In this document: positions 11,905 through 20,409 of the stretch, in pieces | Layout of the letters: every line of letters begins with the position of its first letter | Numbering within the stretch: position 1 is the first letter of the stretch | NCBI GenBank assembly: GCA_963565915.1 | Contig: OY751490.1 | Location: forward strand, 3,906,001 to 3,970,000 | From: Entoloma clypeatum | Lineage: Eukaryota; Basidiomycota; Agaricomycetes; Agaricales; Entolomataceae | DNA: 64,000 nucleotides | Direction: 5' to 3' | Position numbers and translations under genes: made by a program | Notes under the pieces: generated by a model | The model's input: the letters and a program-made list of their open reading frames with translations, nothing else | Database searches by the model: none | Told to the model about the DNA's origin: nothing

Positions 11905-12127
11905 TATAGAATTATTGAGCCTACACAAGCCTATGAAGCTACAGTACTATGGTCCTACCAGGCTTCTATACTACACAATGTTATGGTGCTATGATGTTAC
12001 ATTGCTATTGGGGTTTAGTACTACATTGCTATGCCTGCCAGTGAGGTTACTACACAGTGCTATGTCTGCTATGCACGTGAGTGTGTTTGCTATGGTTTGC
12101 TATGGCCGTGGGACCACTTTGCTGATG
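11905..12127. repeat. Plavaka right subterminal repeats and TIR
   Basis: This stretch is dense in CTACA, TGCTATG and TTGCTATGG motifs that mirror those of the left end. It terminates in CTTTGCTGATG, the right terminal inverted repeat. Confidence 0.75.
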
Positions 12128-13051
12128 AAGATCTATCGGGACCAGATATGGAAGCTTCATGGGATCCCTAAGAAGATCATTAGCGACAGAGGACCACAGT
12201 TTGCCGTGAAGTTCATGGAGATACTTTGCCGCATGTTGGGAATCAAGAGAAACCTGTCCACTGCGTACCATCCACAAACTGATGGACAAGCCGAACGATC
12301 GCATCAGGAAACCGAGGTGTTCTTACGAAACTTTGTCAACCATCTACAAGATGATTGGGCGGAATGGATCGCAATCGCAGAATTCCAGTACAATGACAAA
12401 GAACATCAAGCAACAAAGTACACACCATTCTATCTCAACTACGGTCTGCATCCTTGGAAGGGAGAACTTGTGTTGGAAGACACCAATCCAGCGGCAAACG
12501 ACTTCTTGAAAAAACTCAAACAGGCACGAGAAGAAGCCAACGCAGCACTGAAACAGGCCCAGGATCAGATGAAGAAGACAGTTGACACACGACGAAGCCC
12601 GTCTCAGAATTACCGCATCGGAGACAAGGTGTGGCTGGAAGGGACTAACATCAGGACTGATCGTCCCTCAAAGAAACTTGATGCCCTCCGACATGGACCG
12701 TTCAAAGTCCTAGAGAAGAAAGGAGCTAGCGCATACCGTCTTGATCTTCCCAAAACCTGGAAGATGATCCACCCTGTGTTCAACGAGACCCTGTTATCGC
12801 CATACAAAACCCCGAAGTATGCCATTCAGAAAAAGAAGCCAGCCCCTGATCCGATCATCGTCGAAGGACGAGAAGAATACCATGTCTCCACGATCCTGGA
12901 CTCTCGGAAATTCCATGGAAAGATCCAGTACCTTGTCCAATGGGAAGGGTATGGCCCAGAAGAGAACACATGGGAACCTCGGACTAATGTTCAGAACGCT
13001 CAAAATTTGATCCGAGATTTTCATCGGCAAAATCCATCGTGTCCACGATAA
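12128..13051 (+). pseudogene. gypsy A pol, 3' fragment: integrase C-terminus and chromodomain
   Basis: Continues element A directly after the Plavaka element, starting at KIYRDQIWKLHGIP. It holds the second catalytic Asp (ISDRGPQF), the DDE Glu region (AYHPQTDGQAERSHQETE), the GPF/chromoviral linker (YRIGDKVWLEG, GPFKVLEKKG) and a chromodomain (EYHVSTILDSRK, YLVQWEGYGPEENTWEP). TAA follows SCPR at 13049-13051. This part has no stop or frameshift and keeps the GIKRNLS residues that the related copy at 62800 has partly lost. It is a pseudogene only because the Plavaka insertion splits it. Confidence 0.93.
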
Positions 13052-13168
13052 AAGAACAAACTTTGAGAACCATTTTCCACATCGACTTCTGTCACATCGA
13101 GTTCCCTGCTCCAACTCTTCTCGCCCAACACGCCGTTCTTCTTATACCTTTCAAACATCATTTCTGCC

Positions 13169-13537
13169 ATGTCCAACATCACCGCCGCCTCCACCGATGT
13201 TTCCAATATCAACCCCACCATCACCACCCTCATTGGCGAAGCGCTCTCCATGCGCGACCAGATCCATGCGCTCGAAACCTCCGTCGCCGACATCCTCCAC
13301 TGGCAGACGCATATCCGCCTTCATACCCTCTCCGATTTACCAACCGCCCCCACCGCTGAGGAGAAGCTCATCCTCAAAAACTATACCAACACCCTTGCTG
13401 TCGAGAATCGACGCCTTCGCCTCGCCGTTCGAGGTTTAGAGTTTGCCACGGCGGTAAACGATGAACTGATAAAGGATTGGGGTAACCGAGTTGACCCTGC
13501 CTGGGCCGATCCAAATGGCAACGATGGATGGGAATAG
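13169..13537 (+). CDS. accessory coiled-coil ORF between gypsy pol and 3' LTR
   Basis: A 122-codon ORF starting at the ATG at 13169, in the normally untranslated space between pol and the polypurine tract. It begins with a Ser/Thr-rich lead (MSNITAAST), then EALSMRDQIHALETSVADIL, a Pro-rich spacer and a helical part (LAVENRRLRLAVRGLEFA); heptad-like spacing suggests coiled coil. A homologous ORF with the same arrangement lies at 49950-50330 on the other strand in element X, so it is a conserved component of this retrotransposon family. I do not recognise a known family. It could be a third retroelement protein or an embedded regulatory RNA/ORF. Confidence 0.6.
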   Translation: MSNITAASTDVSNINPTITTLIGEALSMRDQIHALETSVADILHWQTHIRLHTLSDLPTAPTAEEKLILKNYTNTLAVENRRLRLAVRGLEFATAVNDELIKDWGNRVDPAWADPNGNDGWE

Positions 13538-13561
13538 GTAGTCTGTGAGGACACAGACCTT

Positions 13562-13574
13562 GAGGAGGGGAACA
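13562..13574 (+). promoter_or_regulatory. polypurine tract of gypsy A
   Basis: GAGGAGGGGAACA abuts the LTR start, the expected plus-strand primer for reverse transcription. The same block abuts the LTRs at 49924 and 63976 in inverse orientation. Confidence 0.85.
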
Positions 13575-13945
13575 TGTTACGGACTAACGACTACGGACGT
13601 ATACGCTTACTTTTTCACTTTTACTCATCGGCCCCCGCTTACACATATTGTATTATACTTTATTTCCTTTAAGTATACTTCGCTCCCGCGCTGACTCGCT
13701 TTCCGCAGCTGTCTGACTCATTCCGCAGTCAGCTTACTCATTAGTGCATAGCCTTCCGCAGTCGCCTTACTCATGCGCACTGCCTTCTGCAGTTACTGAC
13801 TCATTCGCTACCGCTCATAGTCAGTACTATATCAACCTCATGTACCATAGCTACATTCCTTAGATTTAGCAATCACATTGCTCTTCGCCTTTCCATCTTC
13901 CTGCATACTCTGCCCGAACCTTGGAACGGTTTGTTACGCATAACA
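13575..13945 (+). repeat. 3' LTR of gypsy A (371 bp)
   Basis: Starts TGTTACGGAC and ends GCATAACA, with the 5 bp inverted ends TGTTA/TAACA. It contains short repeats of the type CCGCAG...TGACTCA, a TATA-like box near 13826 and AGATTTAGCAA at 13862-13872, the predicted start of the R region (see the primer site at 50867). It is homologous to the LTRs at 49522, 50478 and 63609. Confidence 0.93.
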
Positions 13946-14345
13946 CCAATCTGTCATTAGCATCATTCTTTTAATTTGCAGTGTCGCCGGCCCTCAAGAC
14001 TTGGTTTTGCCGGTGGCCCATTCATTTGCCGATGGCCTGTCGCCGATTTGTGGCTGGTCTTTTGCTGGTTTTTTGCTGTGGTGTCTCTCGCCAGTGAATG
14101 ATTCGCTGATCTGTCATTTTGCAGTGTCGCCAGCACTCGAGACTTGGTTTTGCCAGTGGCCCATCCATTTGCTGATGGCCTGTCACCATGTCGCTGGTTC
14201 GTCGCCTGTCCTTCCCCAGTTTTTCGCCGTGGTGTCTTTTGCTGGTGAATTATTCGCCGATCTGTTGTATGTTGTCACCGGTGACATTTTTTCTTCGCCG
14301 GTGACATTATTATTTCGCCGTTCGCCGTGGTAAATTCGCTGGTGG
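13946..14345. repeat. degenerate tandem repeat rich in TCGCCGGTG/TTTGCTGGTG
   Basis: A unit of about 155 bp (TTGCAGTGTCGCC ... ACTTGGTTTTGCC ... GGCCTGTCGCC ... GGTGAATGATTCGC) occurs twice, at about 13975 and 14120. It is followed by shorter repeats of TTCGCCGGTGACATT and a perfect palindrome GTCACCGGTGAC near 14275. Confidence 0.75.
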
Positions 14346-14596
14346 TGTAGCGAATTTGCTGCTTCTGTTATTTACCATACACTGTACGTCTTCGCTGGAC
14401 CATAAATTACAATACAATGTAGGTTGAGTATGTGCGTGCTCTACTTGAAGTCGTCATACTTGGCGTCGCATCAGAGATGCACAGTGGTGAAACCTTGACT
14501 TCAATCCAGACTTCAATTCTTGAATTCTGATCAACACCCATCGACATTCTCATCCACACAAAACAGTCTCGGCATCATTCACCCACCCGCAAGGTC

Positions 14597-14829
14597 ATGA
14601 GTAAGCACCCCCGACCCAGGAAGCCGGCGGGAGTCCAGGACAAGAGGCGTGCCCTCGATGTCTGTGAGTAGATTCATCTCCCTCTTCCCTGCCCTTCCTG
14701 AACTTCTCATCGTTCACAGTCCAGGACAGTGCTGGGTTATCTCACCCCTTTCTGAGCCTTCAATGTGAGAATGCATTTCTTCAGGCAAACACTGCATGCC
14801 GTAGTAATTCTCATATGGTGGGCCTGTAA
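14597..14829 (+). pseudogene. short spliced ORF fragment
   Basis: ATG at 14597 opens MSKHPRPRKPAGVQDKRRA and reaches a GTGAGT donor at 14664. The acceptor CACAG at 14719 continues in frame to TAA at 14827-14829, 58 codons in total. It is directly followed by a dispersed degenerate repeat. It is probably the 5' end of a truncated gene; the product is unknown. Confidence 0.3.
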
Positions 14830-15220
14830 CCGTAAGCGTGTTCTGTTTACTATGTAGCATCGTGGGTTTCACTTGGCCGCATGACACAACCTGATGACAG
14901 TCGCCTCCTAGCATTCTATTCCATCAAGATTTGATCGGTCAAGTACATGCCAAGCGTGATTCATCTGCAGAGGGAGACAGCATTGACTGGCCACTTGTTC
15001 AGGAATAAGTGTTATGGCTGGAGGACATCGCGAGGCATACGGATCCTGTTGCGATCTTCATTGGTTGTGTTTGCGCCGTTCAGCTCGCCAATTTCAAATC
15101 TTTCCTCTTCGATGAAAGAGAAAATTGATATTTCCATTTTACAGCTTTTCCGTCAAGCGAAAAACGCCGATCACTTTCAGGAGTACTAACAGCAAGGAAA
15201 ACGCTCCTTCACGCCTGTTA
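14829..15220 (+). repeat. dispersed degenerate repeat, copy 1
   Basis: Shares ordered blocks with 18339-18815: ACCGTAAGC-GTGTTCTGTT, TTGACTGGC, GACATCGCGAG, GTTGC-ATCTTCATTG and TCAGGAGT. Both copies keep fragments of the same reading frame (here VAIFIGCV, there VAIFIDGL), so they derive from a coding element or duplicated gene now decayed. Confidence 0.55.
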
Positions 15221-16447
15221 GGAAGTGCAAAACGGCGGAACCCCGGCAAAACCACCGTATAGTCTGAATCAACGGGTGGGTGTTCAGCGGATCTTGAGCG
15301 AGATCATCACATACGAACCAAACGATGACGACATCAACCCTTTTCTGTCATCACTAAATTTGGGAAGATCTGACGAGCGATTATGATGAACAGAATTCAT
15401 TACAATTTGATATAATCACCGTGAATTTATACCAGATTGTATACGAGCTTGTGATCACAGATAACCTCAGACGAGCGACGCCCAAAATTGACAATCACCA
15501 TGAAGGTTGCCAACTTATCCTATCATTGGATTGAATTGTCAACTTTCCGTCAGTATTATTATTCCTCATGATGGGATCCATGATATTGTATTGAAATTAA
15601 AAGGCATTGTGAGGCTGGTCAACTGTTCAATGGCTCGCACTGTGTATGAAAGCTTGGCAAGTATTATGCACAATTCTCATTATAGGCCCGGGACAGTGGG
15701 ACGGTGGAAAAAAGGGGATATTATTATTTGACTATGGACGTCCAGGTTGCAACGCGTGATTGTGAACGACGAACTATGTAAGTAAATATGCTTTGATGGT
15801 TCCTGAGCCCCCAGCCTCGTTTCCAAAATTTCCGTCAAGAGACTCGCTCAACACTGACCTACATTTTGAGTGCAATTGCTAGAGCGAGTTGTTAGCGCCC
15901 GAAGTTGAGCCTTATGACAGTGGCGAAAATTCTCACCAGAGAAATAAAGCCAAACTCAATAATAATCAGTTTCTGACCTCCACTGGCATTCAAAAGTGTG
16001 TTCTAGCGTGGTTCCTTGACGCACTAAGGATAGATGGTGTCAGTCGAAAGATGGCTACTCATACATCATAAGCTTACAGGCAAGCTTGCTCCGGGGCTCA
16101 ACGACAATCTCAGCCTGTAGAGTGAACAACTCACTGGCACACAATGCAAAAGGGTTGTGATTCACATTGAGTTGCACTGGACAAGATGGTGGGGATAAAG
16201 GAAACAAGGTCATGCGAGATCCATGGCAGCACACAGGTATTTATGGAAAGTCAAACTAATGCAGCCTAATGCGGTCGTCACCAAAAGTCCATGTGATCAC
16301 GAAATCGGACCTCAGGCTGTTCGTTGTCGCAACACGGCGGTAACGTTCCACACACAATCATTGTTGCCATGTTTCGTGCCTGGGCATGGGTTCCTATCGG
16401 GGGAGCGGGTCGCAGCGAGAGTCCTCCGCCCAGTCTCGACAGGAGAG
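15221..16447. other. AT-richer stretch with no gene found
   Basis: Only short shadow frames; no motif, RNA gene or clear repeat recognised. Confidence 0.4.
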
Positions 16448-16566
16448 CATCAGCAAATCAGACATGTGCTATGGCTGCTATAGGCACTATAGGGCACTAC
16501 ATTCTCAGGGATGTATGCTACAGAGTGCTATGTAGCACTCTGTAGCACATGTCTGATTTGCTGATG
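16448..16566. mobile_element. 119 bp foldback MITE related to the Plavaka element
   Basis: A perfect 24 bp terminal inverted repeat beginning CATCAGCAAATCAGACATG, flanked by a perfect 3 bp target duplication (GAG at 16445-16447 and 16567-16569). The interior carries the same GCTATG/TAGCAC motifs as the subterminal repeats of the 10.6 kb element, including GTGCTATGTAGCAC near 16525. The terminus matches the left end of that element (CATCAACAAACCAGACCTG), so this is a probable non-autonomous derivative mobilised by the same transposase. Confidence 0.85.
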
Positions 16567-18338
16567 GAGTCTACGAAATGGGGAAACTGGTGGATCAGGA
16601 ATGTGAGTTGAGCATGAGTCGAGGATGGCTCCCTTCAAGTTATCCAAAGGGTTGAACACGTAGAACCTGTCCGCAGTGTTGCCAATGCCAGTGGTTTGAT
16701 AGCTAAGTAGTCCGCGAGAAGTTTATCTGAAGTCATTGTCAGCTGGCGAAGCAAATACAAACAGCTTTCTGGCCATCTCACCCCATACTAGACAAAATTG
16801 TGAAAGGATGAGACCCAGGCATCAGCTCCAGGCGAGATTGTCGAGGGTTGACAACGCCAGCCAAGATGACGACACCTTGACAATCTAATACAATCTCAAC
16901 GTGAGATCACAACCGATCACGACCAATTATCCTCCCAATACAAGATTGGTACAAGTCGTGAGAAATAGAACGGTTCGTCAGCTTTTCCAGGTTTTGGTGA
17001 TGGTGCTGCCCCCAAAAGTGCGAATATCGTTCGCAATACAGATGGTCATCCCCTTGGGAAATTGAATCAACTATTTTCACACAAATTGGACCGCAAAAGA
17101 TGTTAACATTTCTCGGACAGAGCTTATTGATGAAAACCGCATCTCGATGGTATTTCCAGGCGTCCGCGGGCACCTCCCCCGCAGCAAGCATCCAGAGAAC
17201 TTAGCATGTCGCACAGAGCGATGAACACGCCCTGTCTTGTCTTTAGTTTGAAAGACGTAAGAGAGAAAACCTCCAAGACCCCAGCCAGCGGCCGTGATGG
17301 CACCGAAAAATGACGTGGCATCGGAATGTCCGCCATATGATTCTCCTTATATTCTTGGTGTCTCCGCCTCTTTGGCTGGCTTGCGTTCGAAGGTGTAGCA
17401 CAGCAGAGAGCTGATTGAGGATGGAAGGGCGGGTGATCGAAGTGATTGAGGGGGGAAAGGGAACAGAGAAAACAGTTTGGGAGAAAGGAGAGAATGTGGG
17501 ACCCCGGCATATGTTGTGTAAGGTCCGATCCTCCGAAATATCAGCATTGGGATCCGGTTGCAAAAATTGTCCCATGTTCTAGACGACATGTGGATCTGAC
17601 ATATTACGAGGTGACTTCTGTTGAAGTAATATTTACGGATCTCTATAGTAATGTGGATTTGTAGATACACAAGGATGTGGCCGAAAAAGCAAGCGTCAAG
17701 TCAACCTCCGATTCTAGACGAAAACCTGATCCGACCTTCTGCCGACCTCGGTCGATTTCCCCCCCTTTCTATGCGGCAAATAGATCGGACATACAGCGAT
17801 TTTTGGACCGGAAATATACGTACTAGGATCGAACCTCACACCGATGCCTGAGTGTAGGGTCCAACAGTAATCAGTCACAGATCAGTCACAATTCTACCAC
17901 ATTTGGCTCGGTTATGGTCACATCAAGGGGTTTTCAGAATTCATTTCCCAGTGACTATCGTGAGTGTCGTCCTCTCCCCCATTCAAAAAGACTGTCTGGC
18001 TACGGGAGACTACGCGAAAGTGCAAGATGGACCAAACTTTATCCAGCACCATCTCGAATGCATCAGGGAGAATTGCCTCCGTTACCTTCATCACGACTTT
18101 GGCTTCAAGTTGGCGGACTCTCAGGATGAACGTTTCCGTCCATAGCAACGCATCGTAGTTGGAATCGCTCCCACCGTGTCCCACGAGCGGTCGGTATAGT
18201 GAGTAAGCAAGGAAGCCAAGACAAAAAAAGCCATCTATGCCGCTCCTCTTCAACCTCTCGCCCTTTCCCACCTCATGAAACCTCTTCCTAAACATTTTTT
18301 CAGTAAACCAATACCATAGTTCTATTACGGCAAGCATA
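16567..18338. other. no confident gene; decayed coding remnants
   Basis: Minus-strand sequence around 17140-17350 has a protein-like frame (SYGGHSDATSFFGAITAAGW, GLGGFLSYVFQTKDK), and a 156-codon frame lies at 17918-18388. Neither is recognised and neither has a supported gene model. Confidence 0.3.
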
Positions 18339-18815
18339 ACCGTAAGCCTGTTCTGTTCAGAACCTGCCAACATCACAAATTTCACCACAACTTATGACCA
18401 TTTTCAGGCAGTGTACAATCCCTTCCTCACACGGTTCCGGAACTATCCGTAGAACTTGGGGGGGGGGGGAACAGTATTGACTGGCTGTTTCTTGAGGAGA
18501 ACGCGTTGTGGCCGAAGCACATCGCGAGTTGAAGAGGCCGTGTTGCAATCTTCATTGACGGGCTGCACTTGCGTCAAGTTCGCCGCCAAATTTCCATTTC
18601 GTCCAGAGAAAATTCGGCTGCGGTCCTCCTGACGTTGGTGCGTATTCCCTGAGAAAAAATCGGCGACGAAAGGGAATAACTCGAAGAATGTCTCCGCAAA
18701 TATTCTCCCCTCTGAAATAAATTCCTATCTTCTTTCTTCACGACGATCACGTTGGGAAACGCTGATCACCGTCAGGAGTGCGAACGGAAAGGAAAGCCGT
18801 CGTTCACACCGAATC
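18339..18815 (+). repeat. dispersed degenerate repeat, copy 2
   Basis: Homologous in ordered blocks to 14829-15220. It preserves the frames SIDWLFLEENALWPKHIAS and RGRVAIFIDGLHLRQ. A run of nine G near 18461 marks an insertion relative to copy 1. Confidence 0.55.
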
Positions 18816-19404
18816 ACGCGTACGAGGAACCTTACAGTGAATTTATCCAGGTTCCATTCTGGATTGCGAGAACCAGGGCAGTCATCGCAGGATTCACACC
18901 GGGGAAACCACCCTACGTTCCTGGTAAGTAGAGTGTCATACCACTACACTCCACGACGTCCGGGTCCGGTCTCGCGGGGAACAGGGGCCTGGTCTGGAAA
19001 GATCGTAAGTACCACCTTTCTTCTTTCGAGTTGGGTTACACACATGCTTATTCCTAGTACTCTTCAAACTGCCTACTCGGGCAGCGTCGATCATACTAGG
19101 CTTCACGGGGGAAGCCAAGAATCGGTGAAAGGCTCTGGGAAGCATGTAAACAATACCACCACTGGCACCTTCTTTCTACATTGGAATGTACGCATTGGTG
19201 ACCTTCGGGTTCTCTCGCAGTTGATCCAAGTTCCGAATCATCGGACTTTTCTCAGCGTGCCGGTGCATTTCCCCCCACTGATGCATTGATCACCCATCGA
19301 CCCGGCATCGTCATTAGGTATAAGAAGGGTGTTCAAGTTCGTCATCTGCAGAAACAAGTCTTCAAGTTTCTACACACCGCCTCCAAAGCGCAAACGAACT
19401 CGCC
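18816..19404. other. exon-like fragments upstream of the secreted-protein gene
   Basis: A frame IQVPFWIARTRAVIAGFTPG ends at a GTAAGT donor near 18924, and another exon-like piece ends at GTAAGT near 19008. No product is recognised. A TATA-like TATAAG at about 19320 may be the promoter of the next gene. Confidence 0.3.
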
Positions 19405-19664
19405 ATGCACTTCTCCCGCATTTTGAGCCTTTCTATCGCCCTATTTGTTGCCACTGGCAGCACCTTTGCATCAACGCTCCCTGCATTGGAAGCGCGTTCC
19501 TGCAAGCCGAACGAGAAACCATGCAGCGGTCATGGCGCCGTGAAATGTTGCCCCAGGGAGACCTGTCATCCCATCCCCTGCCAGTTAAAGGTAAGCCACT
19601 GTCCTATTTGCCTGCCCATTACTCACCCAGACTCCATTAGAGATACCTTAAGCTTGATTTCTGA
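19405..19664 (+). CDS. small secreted cysteine-rich protein
   Basis: A 69-residue product from two exons (19405-19590 and 19641-19664, intron GTAAGC...TTAG). Residues 1-22 (MHFSRILSLSIALFVATGST onward) form a classic signal peptide. After a short pro-region ending LEAR, which resembles a Kex2-type processing site, the mature part has six cysteines in the order C-x6-C-x7-CC-x4-C-x4-C. Alternative acceptor choice would change only the last residues. I do not recognise a named family. Features fit a small secreted protein of the effector or cell-surface type (inference). The region around it is repeat-derived. Confidence 0.55.
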
Positions 19665-20409
19665 ACAACGCGCCAATATATCAGAGCCTTCAAGTTTGGC
19701 GCTTTATACTGGTAAGTCCACAGCCTGAGTGACAGCCTCGTGGTTGCGCACATTCACGACACGACATATTATTGATTAGTTTCACATTAGAAGTCCCCCC
19801 CCCTCCCGGCCGCTTGTTCAGCTTCTTGTTCCTTCTACTGTTCTTGCCAGTGTGAACTTGTACCACGACAGTTGTTGTTATCGTCCTTGTATGTGTTCTC
19901 GTCGCCCTGTACAGTTGTTATCGTCCTTGCGTGTATTCTCGTCGCCCTATCATATCGTTGTTGACTCGTCTTTCGCCACAAGAGAGTTTGTGTGGCCATC
20001 ATGCAAGTAATATCGCTCAGCGATGGATATCGGGCGGCAGTCGGGTCCCAGTCGTTCAATTGCATCCGGGCTTTCTTCGACTTCTTTCATGTCATGATCA
20101 TGATTCTTCCCAAAATCGCGGAGAATCATTTCAATCAGGCCCATATTGGCCGGACATCCCTCAAGCTGGTTGACAACTTGAAAAGCACAAAAACGGTCTT
20201 GACGCCGACATCGGCCGTTTACGCACACAGCAACCCCCCCACTTCTCTTCATGGATTGGGAGGAGGGTGTTTTGACATGGAATTCCTACATGCAAAAACG
20301 ACCCCGATAGATGATTATTATGCTTCGCCGGGGGCCAGAAAAAGATATTCCTCAGTGCCTTCTATGTATGTGTGATCCCGGTATAAAAATTTAAAAAAAA
20401 ACTATCTCA

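Larger units (their letters stand above)
1504..12127 (+). mobile_element. Plavaka-type DNA transposon, 10.6 kb, inserted in gypsy A integrase
   Basis: Both junctions are defined by comparison with the uninterrupted integrase at 62690-62730. The element begins CATCAACAAACC and ends in the inverse of CATCAGCAAAG, giving a 10 bp terminal inverted repeat with one mismatch. The right flank starts AAG and the left flank ends AA, consistent with a 3 bp AAG target duplication that lost one G on the left. Inside are a DUF6532 gene (-), a small spliced ORF (-), the transposase (+), a SulP fragment (+) and a minisatellite. Plavaka is a CACTA-related superfamily abundant in Agaricomycetes (established knowledge); the family assignment here rests on the transposase. 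Confidence 0.85.
1..13945 (+). mobile_element. Ty3/gypsy element A (3' part; split by a Plavaka insertion)
   Basis: The pieces 1-1503 and 12128-13945 are the two parts of one Ty3/gypsy element of the chromovirus type. The 5' end lies outside the window. Order: reverse transcriptase (from the YMDD motif onward), RNase H, integrase, chromodomain, a small accessory ORF, polypurine tract, 3' LTR. The same protein order occurs in the related element at 50478-63608, whose uninterrupted integrase shows exactly where the 10.6 kb insertion sits. Confidence 0.93.

Noticed and set aside
8669..12000. search for a TET/JBP dioxygenase, a known companion of Plavaka elements
   Set aside because: No HxD ... 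H iron-binding pattern in a plausible frame was found in the element.
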